Source of the DNA: Micavibrio sp.
GTDB lineage: Bacteria > Pseudomonadota > Alphaproteobacteria > Micavibrionales > Micavibrionaceae
Assembly (NCBI GenBank): GCA_026989265.1
Contig: JALSJP010000016.1
Span: forward strand, 105,753-169,752
Direction of reading: 5' to 3'
Length of the DNA stretch: 64,000 nucleotides
Below, one piece after another: positions 56,759 through 64,000 of this stretch (the stretch's first letter is position 1; every line of letters starts with the position of its first letter). The position numbers were made by a program, and so were the translations under genes. Below the pieces are notes generated by a model, which saw nothing but the letters and a program-made list of their open reading frames with translations, ran no database searches and had not been told where the DNA came from.

Positions 56759-58849
56759 CTATTTACTTATAGCATCTTTTAAAGTGGATGGAGTTAGTAT
56801 CTGTGGCAAGATTACCGTTTCAGGTCGTAATCCTGTGTCATTATCACGCTTAGGATATAATATGTATAAAGGCACGCCGTTCCTGTTAAAACTAGCCAAA
56901 TATTGAGTAATGACATCATCATGATTCGTCCAATCACCAATTAAATATTGGACATTATTATCCTTAAATAGTTTCTTTGTTGCATCAATATTAATAGCAA
57001 CCGCGTGGTTAGCCTTGCATGTAATGCACCAAGCGGCAGTCATCTCAACGAAAATAGGGTCATCACCCTTTAGTAACTCTGATAATTTTTCGTTAGAAAA
57101 CGCCTTGCCAAATTCTTGTGATGTTTTGTGCGCTATATCCGTTGTTTTTATATAAAATAGGCTGAAAATTGGCAGGGCTAAGCACATCACTAAAAGAACT
57201 GATGTTAATTTTCTAGCTATATTTTTGCTTTTTAAATGTGAAAGCCATACGCAAAATGCGATAGCAAGCATTCCTAGCAATACAAGTAATACCCCGTAAG
57301 AGCCTGATTGCTGGCTTAATACCCAGACAAGCCAAATGGCTGATGCGAACATAGGAAAAGCAAGGAATTGTTTGAATGTATTCATCCATGCGCCTGGTTT
57401 GGGTAATGCTTTTCTAAGATATGGAATGTAAGATAATAGCAGATATGGCAGTGCAAGCCCAAAGCCGAGTGCTGCGAAAATGGTTATATTGACTATTGGG
57501 CTTTGAGTTAGTGCAAATCCCATTGCTGCGCCCATAAATGGAGCGGTGCATGGCGTGGCAACTATTGTTGCAAGAGTGCCAGTGAAAAATGAGCTGCTTA
57601 AGGATTTCCCCTGAGTTAGCTTATTGCCAATATTGCCTCCAAGCCCAAAGCTAAACTCAAAAAATCCGATTAAATTAAGTCCGATTATGAAAAGTAAATA
57701 AGCAAGAACGGCAACAACAATCGGGTTTTGCAATTGAAATCCCCAGCCAACGGCAGTTCCCGCTTCTTTTAATATTATGAGCGCCGCCCCGATAGCAATG
57801 AAGCTTAAGACAATGCCAAGGGTGTAGGCTATGCCATGCATGCGGGCATGTTTATTTTCCTTTTCACCCATTTTTACTAATGACAGGGCCTTCATTGATA
57901 AAATAGGGAAAACACATGGCATTAGGTTTAAAATTAATCCACCAAATAGGGCAAATAATATCGCAGTCATCCATGTGATTTTGTTTGTTCTTGGCGTGGT
58001 TTCTTGCGGTATTTCATTGTTTATTACTGCTGAATTTATTATTGGCTGCGCAGTCATAGAGTAACCAAGCTTATCGTCAATGACTATAAGACCTTTTAAT
58101 TCTGATATTTCTGATAATGGCTGATCCCCGCGCTCATGAGTAATTATAATTTTACTACCATTTGTTTTTACATCTGGCATGGCAGAATTTTTGATAACCC
58201 CCCAATCAAGTGGGAAGAACTCAATTTTACCATTTAATATTGAAATATCATCAGGCTTTAGGGAGATAATAAGATTATTATCTTTCTCGAAATATTCAAA
58301 TTCCCCATTTAGTTTTTGAGGGAGCTTATCTTGCGCTGCTTTAATATAAGAGCTGTTATCTTGATTATTTAATTTATTCAAATTCATAGAGATGCTGTGA
58401 TTTTCGGGGATGCATATCTCGTTACAAATAAGCATAGATATATTTGCTGTGATTTCATCTGGCAGCGTATTAGGCGTTTTAAGCGTTTGCAGAAGTGTAA
58501 CTTTATCGTAATAGCCATAATTAACTAAATCGCCATATGAGATTTTTTTAGGCGTTGCCCAAGATATTTTCGAAAACTCAAACCCATCGGGAGCATCCCA
58601 TTCTATATTAACAGGCAGACCAGAATCTCCGGGATTTTCCCAATATACATGCCAGTGAGGGGCTAGCTTTATTTCTGTTGCTATGACTATTTCGCTATTT
58701 GGAAGTAGTGGCGTTTGCCCTGCTATTATCTCTACGCTTGTATATTGATCTTTATCCGCGCCCGAGGCTTTGGCATTATATGACCATATATTGGAATATA
58801 AAAATATTGATAGAAATAAGCTTAAATAGCATATGGTTTTATTTATCAA
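56759..58849 (-). CDS. thiol:disulfide interchange protein, ScsB/DsbD type
   Basis: 696 residues. Signal peptide, periplasmic alpha domain with redox pair Cys142/Cys146 (ICNEICIPENH), and eight-helix membrane domain with Cys312 (NLMPCVFPILSMKAL) and Cys434 (ATPCTAPFMGAAMGFA). The C-terminal thioredoxin domain has Cys608/Cys611 (AAWCITCKANHAV). All three pairs needed to pass electrons from cytoplasmic thioredoxin to the periplasm are present. The long N-terminal domain (HWHVYWENPGDSGLPVNIEW) is of ScsB/DipZ style rather than E. coli DsbD. Confidence 0.92.
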   Translation of the reverse strand: MINKTICYLSLFLSIFLYSNIWSYNAKASGADKDQYTSVEIIAGQTPLLPNSEIVIATEIKLAPHWHVYWENPGDSGLPVNIEWDAPDGFEFSKISWATPKKISYGDLVNYGYYDKVTLLQTLKTPNTLPDEITANISMLICNEICIPENHSISMNLNKLNNQDNSSYIKAAQDKLPQKLNGEFEYFEKDNNLIISLKPDDISILNGKIEFFPLDWGVIKNSAMPDVKTNGSKIIITHERGDQPLSEISELKGLIVIDDKLGYSMTAQPIINSAVINNEIPQETTPRTNKITWMTAILFALFGGLILNLMPCVFPILSMKALSLVKMGEKENKHARMHGIAYTLGIVLSFIAIGAALIILKEAGTAVGWGFQLQNPIVVAVLAYLLFIIGLNLIGFFEFSFGLGGNIGNKLTQGKSLSSSFFTGTLATIVATPCTAPFMGAAMGFALTQSPIVNITIFAALGFGLALPYLLLSYIPYLRKALPKPGAWMNTFKQFLAFPMFASAIWLVWVLSQQSGSYGVLLVLLGMLAIAFCVWLSHLKSKNIARKLTSVLLVMCLALPIFSLFYIKTTDIAHKTSQEFGKAFSNEKLSELLKGDDPIFVEMTAAWCITCKANHAVAINIDATKKLFKDNNVQYLIGDWTNHDDVITQYLASFNRNGVPLYILYPKRDNDTGLRPETVILPQILTPSTLKDAISK

Positions 58850-58965
58850 AGTTAATTCCTTATATTTGTATTTGGTTTTTAATGAACATGTTCTAAAAAT
58901 TATATTCGCGCTAATGGTTTGAATAGTTTCAAAATATGATTAACTATCCTTTTAGAAGGAGAGAT

Positions 58966-59025
58966 ATGCAAGATTTATTTTACTTAGACCTCGCCCCTAA
59001 GGCCGGAGCAGCTAACAGCGCTTAA
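58966..59025 (+). CDS. possible 19-residue peptide gene
   Basis: ATG at 58966 is preceded by AGAAGGAGAG, one of the best ribosome-binding sites in the window, and encodes MQDLFYLDLAPKAGAANSA before TAA. No family is recognised. A TATGAT box lies about 30 bases upstream without a good -35. It ends two bases before the convergent unknown gene. It may be a small peptide, a leader, or a chance match. Confidence 0.35.
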   Translation: MQDLFYLDLAPKAGAANSA

Positions 59026-59027
59026 GG

Positions 59028-59549
59028 TCAAGTGTAAACTACAATAGTTCCTGCCGTGCGTCCTTGCGCTATTTCCACGCGCTTATACTCATGCGCTTTG
59101 CTCTCAGATTTTTTATATTCATCTAATTCTTTTTTGCTCATTCCATTGAAAGATGTGATATTACCGATTAAATCCTTACCTGTCTCTTCTTCTATAATTA
59201 CATTTGCAATGCTACTTGCCACACCGATAGCTCCGCCAAAAATCCCACCGCCAATGATTTTACTAATAGGCTTGATTTCATCACCTGTAATTGACCTATA
59301 AGCCATGTTTACAATGGGAATATGTTGTAACGGATTTACCATATCAACAATATCCAGAAACCCAAATTTCTTGTCATTTGAGTTAGGAGTTATCTCGACT
59401 TTTTCAGGCAAGGGGCTGTATGATGATAAAACATCATCAAAGCTTTTTTGCTTTGGCGTATTTTTTGATATATCCCAAGATGGAATAAACCCGCCCATGC
59501 GCTCATTTTTTACTTGGTAAATATTTGTGCTTTGGTTAATGCTTGCCAT
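59028..59549 (-). CDS. protein of unknown function with a glycine-zipper-like segment
   Basis: 173 residues. A disordered N-terminal third is followed by VDMVNPLQHIPIVNMAYRSI, then TGDEIKPISKIIGGGIFGGA and IGVASSIANVIIEEETGKDL. This looks like proteins of unknown function seen in other alphaproteobacteria. The GGGIFGGAIG stretch could insert in or pack against a membrane. AGAGGG precedes the ATG. No signal peptide. Function not assigned. Confidence 0.65.
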   Translation of the reverse strand: MASINQSTNIYQVKNERMGGFIPSWDISKNTPKQKSFDDVLSSYSPLPEKVEITPNSNDKKFGFLDIVDMVNPLQHIPIVNMAYRSITGDEIKPISKIIGGGIFGGAIGVASSIANVIIEEETGKDLIGNITSFNGMSKKELDEYKKSESKAHEYKRVEIAQGRTAGTIVVYT

Positions 59550-59678
59550 TTTCCCTCTCCATTTTGTCTTAACAAAGCAATATATGTGCCATTATTTTGA
59601 AACAATTGTGCAAACAAAAATTGTGGAGCTTTATGCTGGTGCAAAATTATACCAAAATAGCTAAATAACGGGGGGGGA

Positions 59679-59754
<76 letters not shown>

Positions 59755-59921
59755 TAGCTATAATTAGCGAATTAACTATCTATACGAATGGTAATTATTT
59801 GTCTAGCATAAAATTTATTATTATCATGTCACATTAAATAATCTTTAACTGTTGGTTTTTTATAGTATTTTCTGTTAAATTACCTTTTGGTATATTTTAT
59901 AAACTTAATGGATTTAAAATT

Positions 59922-61130
59922 GTGAGTAACGGACAACAATCAGGCGATACATTATATGAAGGCGGTATTGGTTGGGCAATTATGCTTTTCATACTTGCTG
60001 TTTTACTATGGATATTTTGGTATTTTTACGCAGTAGAAGTACGTGAGGTGGTGCGCTGGATAAAATATGGTGAAATGTGGTTCATTTCATGGTTTGTCGG
60101 CGATAATTACACGATTCCCTTTAAGGGGCGGGAATATAATTTTCATGATGGGCTAGGTGCAACTTTAAAATATTCAAAAGAGGAACTAAAATATGAGCAT
60201 CTTTCCTATTTTACTGCACTTGCAATGCAGCCTTTGCGCATCCCTGTAGTAATATTATTTTCCTTGGGCGCATTATGGTGTATATTTAAAGGACCAAGAA
60301 CTCAATATAGAAAAAGAATGAGTCTTGAGGATCTTATAGAGGCTCAGTCCAAGACTTTTCCTGTTATATCTCCCTTTGTTAAGTTTAACCCATCAACGCA
60401 GCCGCCGCGCCCACCAGGCGCCCCCGTTCCTGTGGAGCTACCTCTTTTTGCTGAGGCTTTAGGACCTGAGGAATGGCTTGCATTTAATAATATTCAAATC
60501 CCCGATGGTAAAATTGATGAGGCAAGCGCATCAAAAGCCTTTATAAAACAGCTTGGGAAACCTTGGCGCGGAGCTAGTAAATTAGCTGATTATAAGCAAG
60601 TTCTTTTAGCGGCATTTTGCCTAAAATCATCAAGACAAAGAGAGAAGTCGGATGATTTTCTTGCACGCCTAGCTAAATGCTGGAGCATGAAAGATGGACT
60701 AAAACTATCTAAGGATAGGAAATTATTATCAGAAGCTCGCAGCATTCTTAAAGATAAAAAACTAGCTGGTAAAACTTTAGCGCAAGCCAACCGCCATGCA
60801 TTTGAAACAACGGCAATGCTTCGCGCTCTGCAATATACACGTGAAGAAGGCGGAGTCCTTGCTCCTGCAACTTTTGTATGGCTTCGCGCCCATGATCGCA
60901 CGCTTTGGTATCCGATGAATAATATGGGGCGGCAGTCTTTCCACATGGAAGCCCTTGGCGCAATGTCACATTTTAAGGTAGAGCGGCTAACAAGAAGACC
61001 AATACCTGTCCCTAAAGTTGAGGGTGCATTGCAAACAATTCAGGAATATATGGGGTCATTAATGGCTCGTCCTATTCCTCAATTAGACTACAGTAATTCA
61101 AAGAAACGCGGCGTTAAAAAAGCCGTATAA
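59922..61130 (+). CDS. DotM/IcmP-like component of a type IVB secretion coupling complex
   Basis: 402 residues. N-terminal membrane helix GWAIMLFILAVLLWIFWYFY, a second at about 103-121 (MQPLRIPVVILFSLGALWCI), then a soluble cytoplasmic domain. KTFPVISPFVKFNPSTQPPR, HAFETTAMLRALQYTREEGG, VLAPATFVWLRAHDRTLWYP and the VEGALQTIQEYM end are the conserved blocks of DotM/IcmP and plasmid TrbA. Start is GTG at 59922; the nearby ATG at 59909 runs into a stop. Partner of the DotL-like ATPase encoded 571 bases further. Confidence 0.85.
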   Translation: MSNGQQSGDTLYEGGIGWAIMLFILAVLLWIFWYFYAVEVREVVRWIKYGEMWFISWFVGDNYTIPFKGREYNFHDGLGATLKYSKEELKYEHLSYFTALAMQPLRIPVVILFSLGALWCIFKGPRTQYRKRMSLEDLIEAQSKTFPVISPFVKFNPSTQPPRPPGAPVPVELPLFAEALGPEEWLAFNNIQIPDGKIDEASASKAFIKQLGKPWRGASKLADYKQVLLAAFCLKSSRQREKSDDFLARLAKCWSMKDGLKLSKDRKLLSEARSILKDKKLAGKTLAQANRHAFETTAMLRALQYTREEGGVLAPATFVWLRAHDRTLWYPMNNMGRQSFHMEALGAMSHFKVERLTRRPIPVPKVEGALQTIQEYMGSLMARPIPQLDYSNSKKRGVKKAV

Positions 61131-61164
61131 GCAAATATTTTAATAATATAATAGAGATAAAAAC

Positions 61165-61677
61165 ATGACAAAAACTAATGATAAAAGCATAACAATTATA
61201 GGCAATAAACTTATTGTTTCACTACCAAATGCACAAATGCCTGTTGTTTGGCAAATGGATTTAGAGCAAGCGCAATCAGCTTCATTCACGATCAAAGAAG
61301 ATAAAAAAGCGAAAAGCTTTGTGCTTATTTCAAAAATTGAAAATGATAAAGCAGATGAAATTGCAAGTTTTAGCGATAAGCAAGATTCAGTAGCTGTTTT
61401 GATGGAGATATCTAGCGCTTTGCAAAACATACCTGTTCAAACCAATGTAGCAGACAATAATCCCGAAAGCTTGACAGCACAAAAATCTAACGCAAAGGAC
61501 AATAAAATAGGCGCTGTTTTATCGTTATCACTAGTTGCTATACTGATTATTATATGGATTTTTTCTGCTTCAAATAATTTAAACACTGTAGAATATAATG
61601 ACAGAGCTTCAAATGCGCCTTCTAGTGGCTCATCTGGCGTTGCTATTTCTGCCGATGATTTTTTGAGCAATCGTTAA
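61165..61677 (+). CDS. small membrane protein between dotM-like and dotL-like genes
   Basis: 170 residues, not recognised. A soluble N-terminal domain of about 110 residues (SITIIGNKLIVSLPNAQMPV and VVWQMDLEQAQSASFTIKED) is followed by one helix IGAVLSLSLVAILIIIWIFS (about 113-131) and a 40-residue Ser-rich tail. Gaps to both neighbours are 34 and 23 bases, so it is part of the same unit and may be a lineage-specific subunit of the coupling complex. Confidence 0.65.
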   Translation: MTKTNDKSITIIGNKLIVSLPNAQMPVVWQMDLEQAQSASFTIKEDKKAKSFVLISKIENDKADEIASFSDKQDSVAVLMEISSALQNIPVQTNVADNNPESLTAQKSNAKDNKIGAVLSLSLVAILIIIWIFSASNNLNTVEYNDRASNAPSSGSSGVAISADDFLSNR

Positions 61678-61700
61678 TATTTAAAGGTAGTCTTAATTAA

Positions 61701-64000
61701 ATGGCATTAAACCAGAAAAAATATGAACATCAACATGAGGCTATCTTGCGGGATATCCGCCCGCTTAGCGTGCGAATTGCTGATGCTCTGGCAGGCACTA
61801 CTTACTCAACTGCGCTATTTATAATTCCTGCTGTTGCTATTTTTATTAATGATTGGGCGCTTGCTTTTGCTGATTTAATATTAGTTGTCATGTTGCTATA
61901 TTTTTTATGGCTAAATACTCGCGATAAAGGCTTGGTCTTTAAACTACCCCTTAGGTCTAAACACGCCGATCCCAATAATGGTCGTAATGGCAAAAGCGGC
62001 AAGGCTGAGGGCATTTTATATCTTGGTAATGCCGAGGATAGTAACGAAGAGGTCTGGTTTACAAATTCCGATATCAGAACTCACTTTCTTTATCTTGGAA
62101 CAACTGGCGCTGGTAAGACCGAGGGGCTGAAATCCCTTGTAAGTAACGCTATGTCTTGGGGGTCTGGCTTTGTTTATGTAGATGGTAAAGCAGACACCGA
62201 CCTTTGGTCATCTCTTTCATCATTGGTGCGCCGTTTTGGTCGTGATGATGATTTGCTTGTTTTGAACTATATGACGGGTAACTCTGATACTGCCGCGCCA
62301 TCAAATACAATGAATCCATTTTCTTCGGGTTCTGCTTCATATCTTACAAATATGCTAGTTAGTTTGATGCCTGATGGCGGCGGTGATAACGCTATGTGGA
62401 AAGAGCGCGCGGTCTCCCTTGTTGGCGCGATGATGCCTGCATTAACATGGAAACGTGATAACCAAGAAATTCCGATGTCTGTGCGAACTATTCGTGATTA
62501 TCTATCTCTTAATAATGTTATTAAGTTATCTCGCGATGAGGCTGTGCCAAAAGAGATATTAGCGGGCATGGTTGGGTATCTTGATACGCTCCCGGGATTT
62601 GTTGGCGATGCATATGATGATGATGGTAAGGTAAAACCTCCTGGCCCTGATACTCCGCAAGTAAATACTGAAACAGCCAGCCAGCAACATGGCTATTTGG
62701 CTATGCAGTTCACGCGCTCACTCCAATCTTTGGGTGATGATTACGGATATATATTTGATACACAAGCAGCCGACGTCGATATGGTTGATATCGTTTTAAA
62801 TCGGCGCATTTTGGTCGTGCTTGTTCCTGCTCTTGAAAAATCAGGCGATGAGATCGCAAATCTTGGTAAAATTGTATCTGCTTCCATTAAGGGTATGATG
62901 GGTTCTGCCCTTGGTTCAACGGTTGAGGGTACTTCTGAAACTGTTATTGAAAATAAACCCACCCATTCATCAACTCCATTTATGACCGTATTTGATGAGG
63001 TCGGTTACTATGTCGCCGAAGGTATGGCGGTTATGGCGGCTCAGGCTAGATCACTTGGTTTCTCGCTTGTTTTCGCGGGACAAGATTTGCCTTCGATGAA
63101 AAAACGTGTGCGCGAGGAAGCGCAATCCATCACGGCTAACTGTAACATTAAATTATTTGGTAAGCTGGAAGACCCTACTGATACAAAGGATTTCTTTGAA
63201 AAAACCGTCGGTAGCGCAATGGTTACGGAAGTATCAGGATTTCAAATGTCAGGCGGAAGTGAATTTGGATCATATAGCGACTCAAAACAAGCAAGCGTAC
63301 AATTGCGTCCGCGCGCTAGCTATGACAAATTGCGTGGATTTAAAGAGGGGCAGGCGGTAATCACATTTGGTGAAACAGTTGTTGATTGCGCTGTATTCTA
63401 CTCAAACCCAGGGTTCGCAAAGGCGATGCGCGTAACGCGCTTTATGTCCCTGCCACCATCTGATGACGCTATTATTAAACATGCCAATGCCATCACTAAA
63501 TTACGTGATTTAATGGTTAATAAAACATGGACAGCGTTGCGCTCTGATGTCGCCGTTGAAACATCTGCGGAAATTGCTGCGCTTCATGATGGTTTCGTTG
63601 ATAATAATAAGCCGTCAGTAAATCCAGTCGATGCGGGAATTTGTGCGCTTGTGCAAATACATGCAGTTTCTAATGAAATTCCTCCTCCAAGCGAGGCAAG
63701 TGCTGCACCTACTCCCAAACCAGTTTCAGCAAGCCCTAAACCTTCTGTTACTCCTAAAGCCGAAGAAGTCACGCCAGCAAAAGAAAAAGCTGCACCGCCT
63801 ATATTCGGAGCTAAGCCTACGCCCGCTGCGGTTGAGCCTGTTAAAGAAGAACCAAAGATTGAGCCTCCTAAAGTTGAAATGCCAGCAGCTGAGCCAAAGG
63901 CTGAAAGCAAAGCAAAGCCCGCTATATTCGGAGCTAAGCCTGCGCCCGCTGCGGTTGAGCCTGTTAAAGAAGAACCAAAGATTGAGCCTCCTAAAGTTGA
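61701..64000 (+). CDS. DotL/IcmO-like type IV coupling ATPase, 3' end outside the window
   Basis: At least 766 residues; runs off the right edge. N-terminal membrane region (about 30-70, STALFIIPAVAIFINDWALA...), Walker A FLYLGTTGAGKTEGLKS (about 133-141) and Walker B PFMTVFDEVGYYVAEG (about 427-437). MPDGGGDNAMWKERAVSLVG and LPSMKKRVREEAQSITANCN, then IKLFGKLEDP are typical of DotL/IcmO and plasmid TrbC. After about residue 657 the protein turns into a Pro/Lys/Glu tail with a 41-residue repeat beginning IFGAKP at 701 and 742. DotL selects substrates for type IVB secretion. Confidence 0.87.
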   Translation, partial: MALNQKKYEHQHEAILRDIRPLSVRIADALAGTTYSTALFIIPAVAIFINDWALAFADLILVVMLLYFLWLNTRDKGLVFKLPLRSKHADPNNGRNGKSGKAEGILYLGNAEDSNEEVWFTNSDIRTHFLYLGTTGAGKTEGLKSLVSNAMSWGSGFVYVDGKADTDLWSSLSSLVRRFGRDDDLLVLNYMTGNSDTAAPSNTMNPFSSGSASYLTNMLVSLMPDGGGDNAMWKERAVSLVGAMMPALTWKRDNQEIPMSVRTIRDYLSLNNVIKLSRDEAVPKEILAGMVGYLDTLPGFVGDAYDDDGKVKPPGPDTPQVNTETASQQHGYLAMQFTRSLQSLGDDYGYIFDTQAADVDMVDIVLNRRILVVLVPALEKSGDEIANLGKIVSASIKGMMGSALGSTVEGTSETVIENKPTHSSTPFMTVFDEVGYYVAEGMAVMAAQARSLGFSLVFAGQDLPSMKKRVREEAQSITANCNIKLFGKLEDPTDTKDFFEKTVGSAMVTEVSGFQMSGGSEFGSYSDSKQASVQLRPRASYDKLRGFKEGQAVITFGETVVDCAVFYSNPGFAKAMRVTRFMSLPPSDDAIIKHANAITKLRDLMVNKTWTALRSDVAVETSAEIAALHDGFVDNNKPSVNPVDAGICALVQIHAVSNEIPPPSEASAAPTPKPVSASPKPSVTPKAEEVTPAKEKAAPPIFGAKPTPAAVEPVKEEPKIEPPKVEMPAAEPKAESKAKPAIFGAKPAPAAVEPVKEEPKIEPPKV
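63801..64000. repeat. 123-bp direct repeat inside the dotL-like tail
   Basis: The 77 bases 63801-63877 recur at 63924-64000 with a single difference (CCTACGCCC against CCTGCGCCC), a spacing of 123 bases or 41 codons. The window ends within the second copy, so more copies may follow. Near identity at the DNA level means a recent duplication that can change copy number. Confidence 0.9.

Noticed and set aside
59671..59677. Seven-G run next to tRNA-Thr as a phase-variable tract
   Set aside because: It is not inside a gene or a recognisable promoter spacer, so no switching effect can be supported.

Overview
The window is a gene-dense, AT-rich stretch of what looks like the main chromosome of an alphaproteobacterium. 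The strongest support is the conserved order ppsR-maf-aroE-coaE-dnaQ next to secB, fxsA, a Tim44-like gene and mltA (32.7-39.3 kb). hemE-hemH, a PleC/DivJ-type sensor kinase, alphaproteobacterial DnaN and GlmU, and permanent biosynthetic genes agree with this. I see no insertion sequence, prophage or CRISPR array. The exact lineage cannot be read from the window. The Dot/Icm-type coupling genes at the right edge are unusual for a genome that otherwise looks free-living (chemotaxis, amino-acid, proline and nucleotide metabolism).

Layout. 0-15 kb: dnaN, dapD, a FemAB-like acyltransferase with a DUF3108 protein, glmU and glmS (amino-sugar supply for the envelope; glmS is preceded by a 25-bp perfect inverted repeat), metE, guaA, metF, an alpha/beta-hydrolase lipoprotein, leuA and a Trm112-like mini-gene. 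15-19 kb: two overlapping small genes of unknown function, tRNA-Gly(GCC), an apparent orphan structured RNA with near-consensus promoter and terminator, then hemE-hemH. 19-24 kb: accessory-looking genes: an unknown protein, two tandem paralogues resembling a metallopeptidase-type domain whose zinc ligands are lost, and a split Aer-like receptor (PAS protein plus MCP). 24-33 kb: an aminotransferase coupled to acetoacetyl-CoA synthetase, rlmB, and a run of seven co-directional genes for preQ1 (queC-D-E-F), a BioH-like hydrolase, BioC-like methyltransferase and ThiO-like oxidase.

33-49 kb: dnaQ, coaE, aroE, maf, ppsR, secB, fxsA, then divergently a Tim44-like gene and mltA. Next come TerD / Ca-Na antiporter / TerD, an unknown acidic protein, a degenerate SNase-like membrane protein, xseA, putA and purD. 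The 3' end of purD is amplified into a 45-bp tandem array. 49-59 kb: tadA and rluB, whose start codons overlap on opposite strands, rsmD, uppP, a small membrane protein with cytochrome b561, a GST, an SDR-type epimerase, the PAS histidine kinase and an ScsB/DsbD-type thiol reductant transporter. 59-64 kb: a possible 19-residue peptide, an unknown protein, tRNA-Thr(TGT), then DotM-like, an unknown membrane protein and a DotL-like ATPase that runs off the right edge inside a near-perfect 123-bp repeat.

Start codons were corrected from the longest open frame where family alignment, a ribosome-binding site or overlap with a divergent gene argued for a shorter protein (dnaN, DUF3108, aacS, queD, queC, coaE, fxsA, tim44, SNase-like, tadA, rluB, uppP, second paralogue at 21 kb). 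All functional calls rest on recognising protein motifs by eye. No database search was run.
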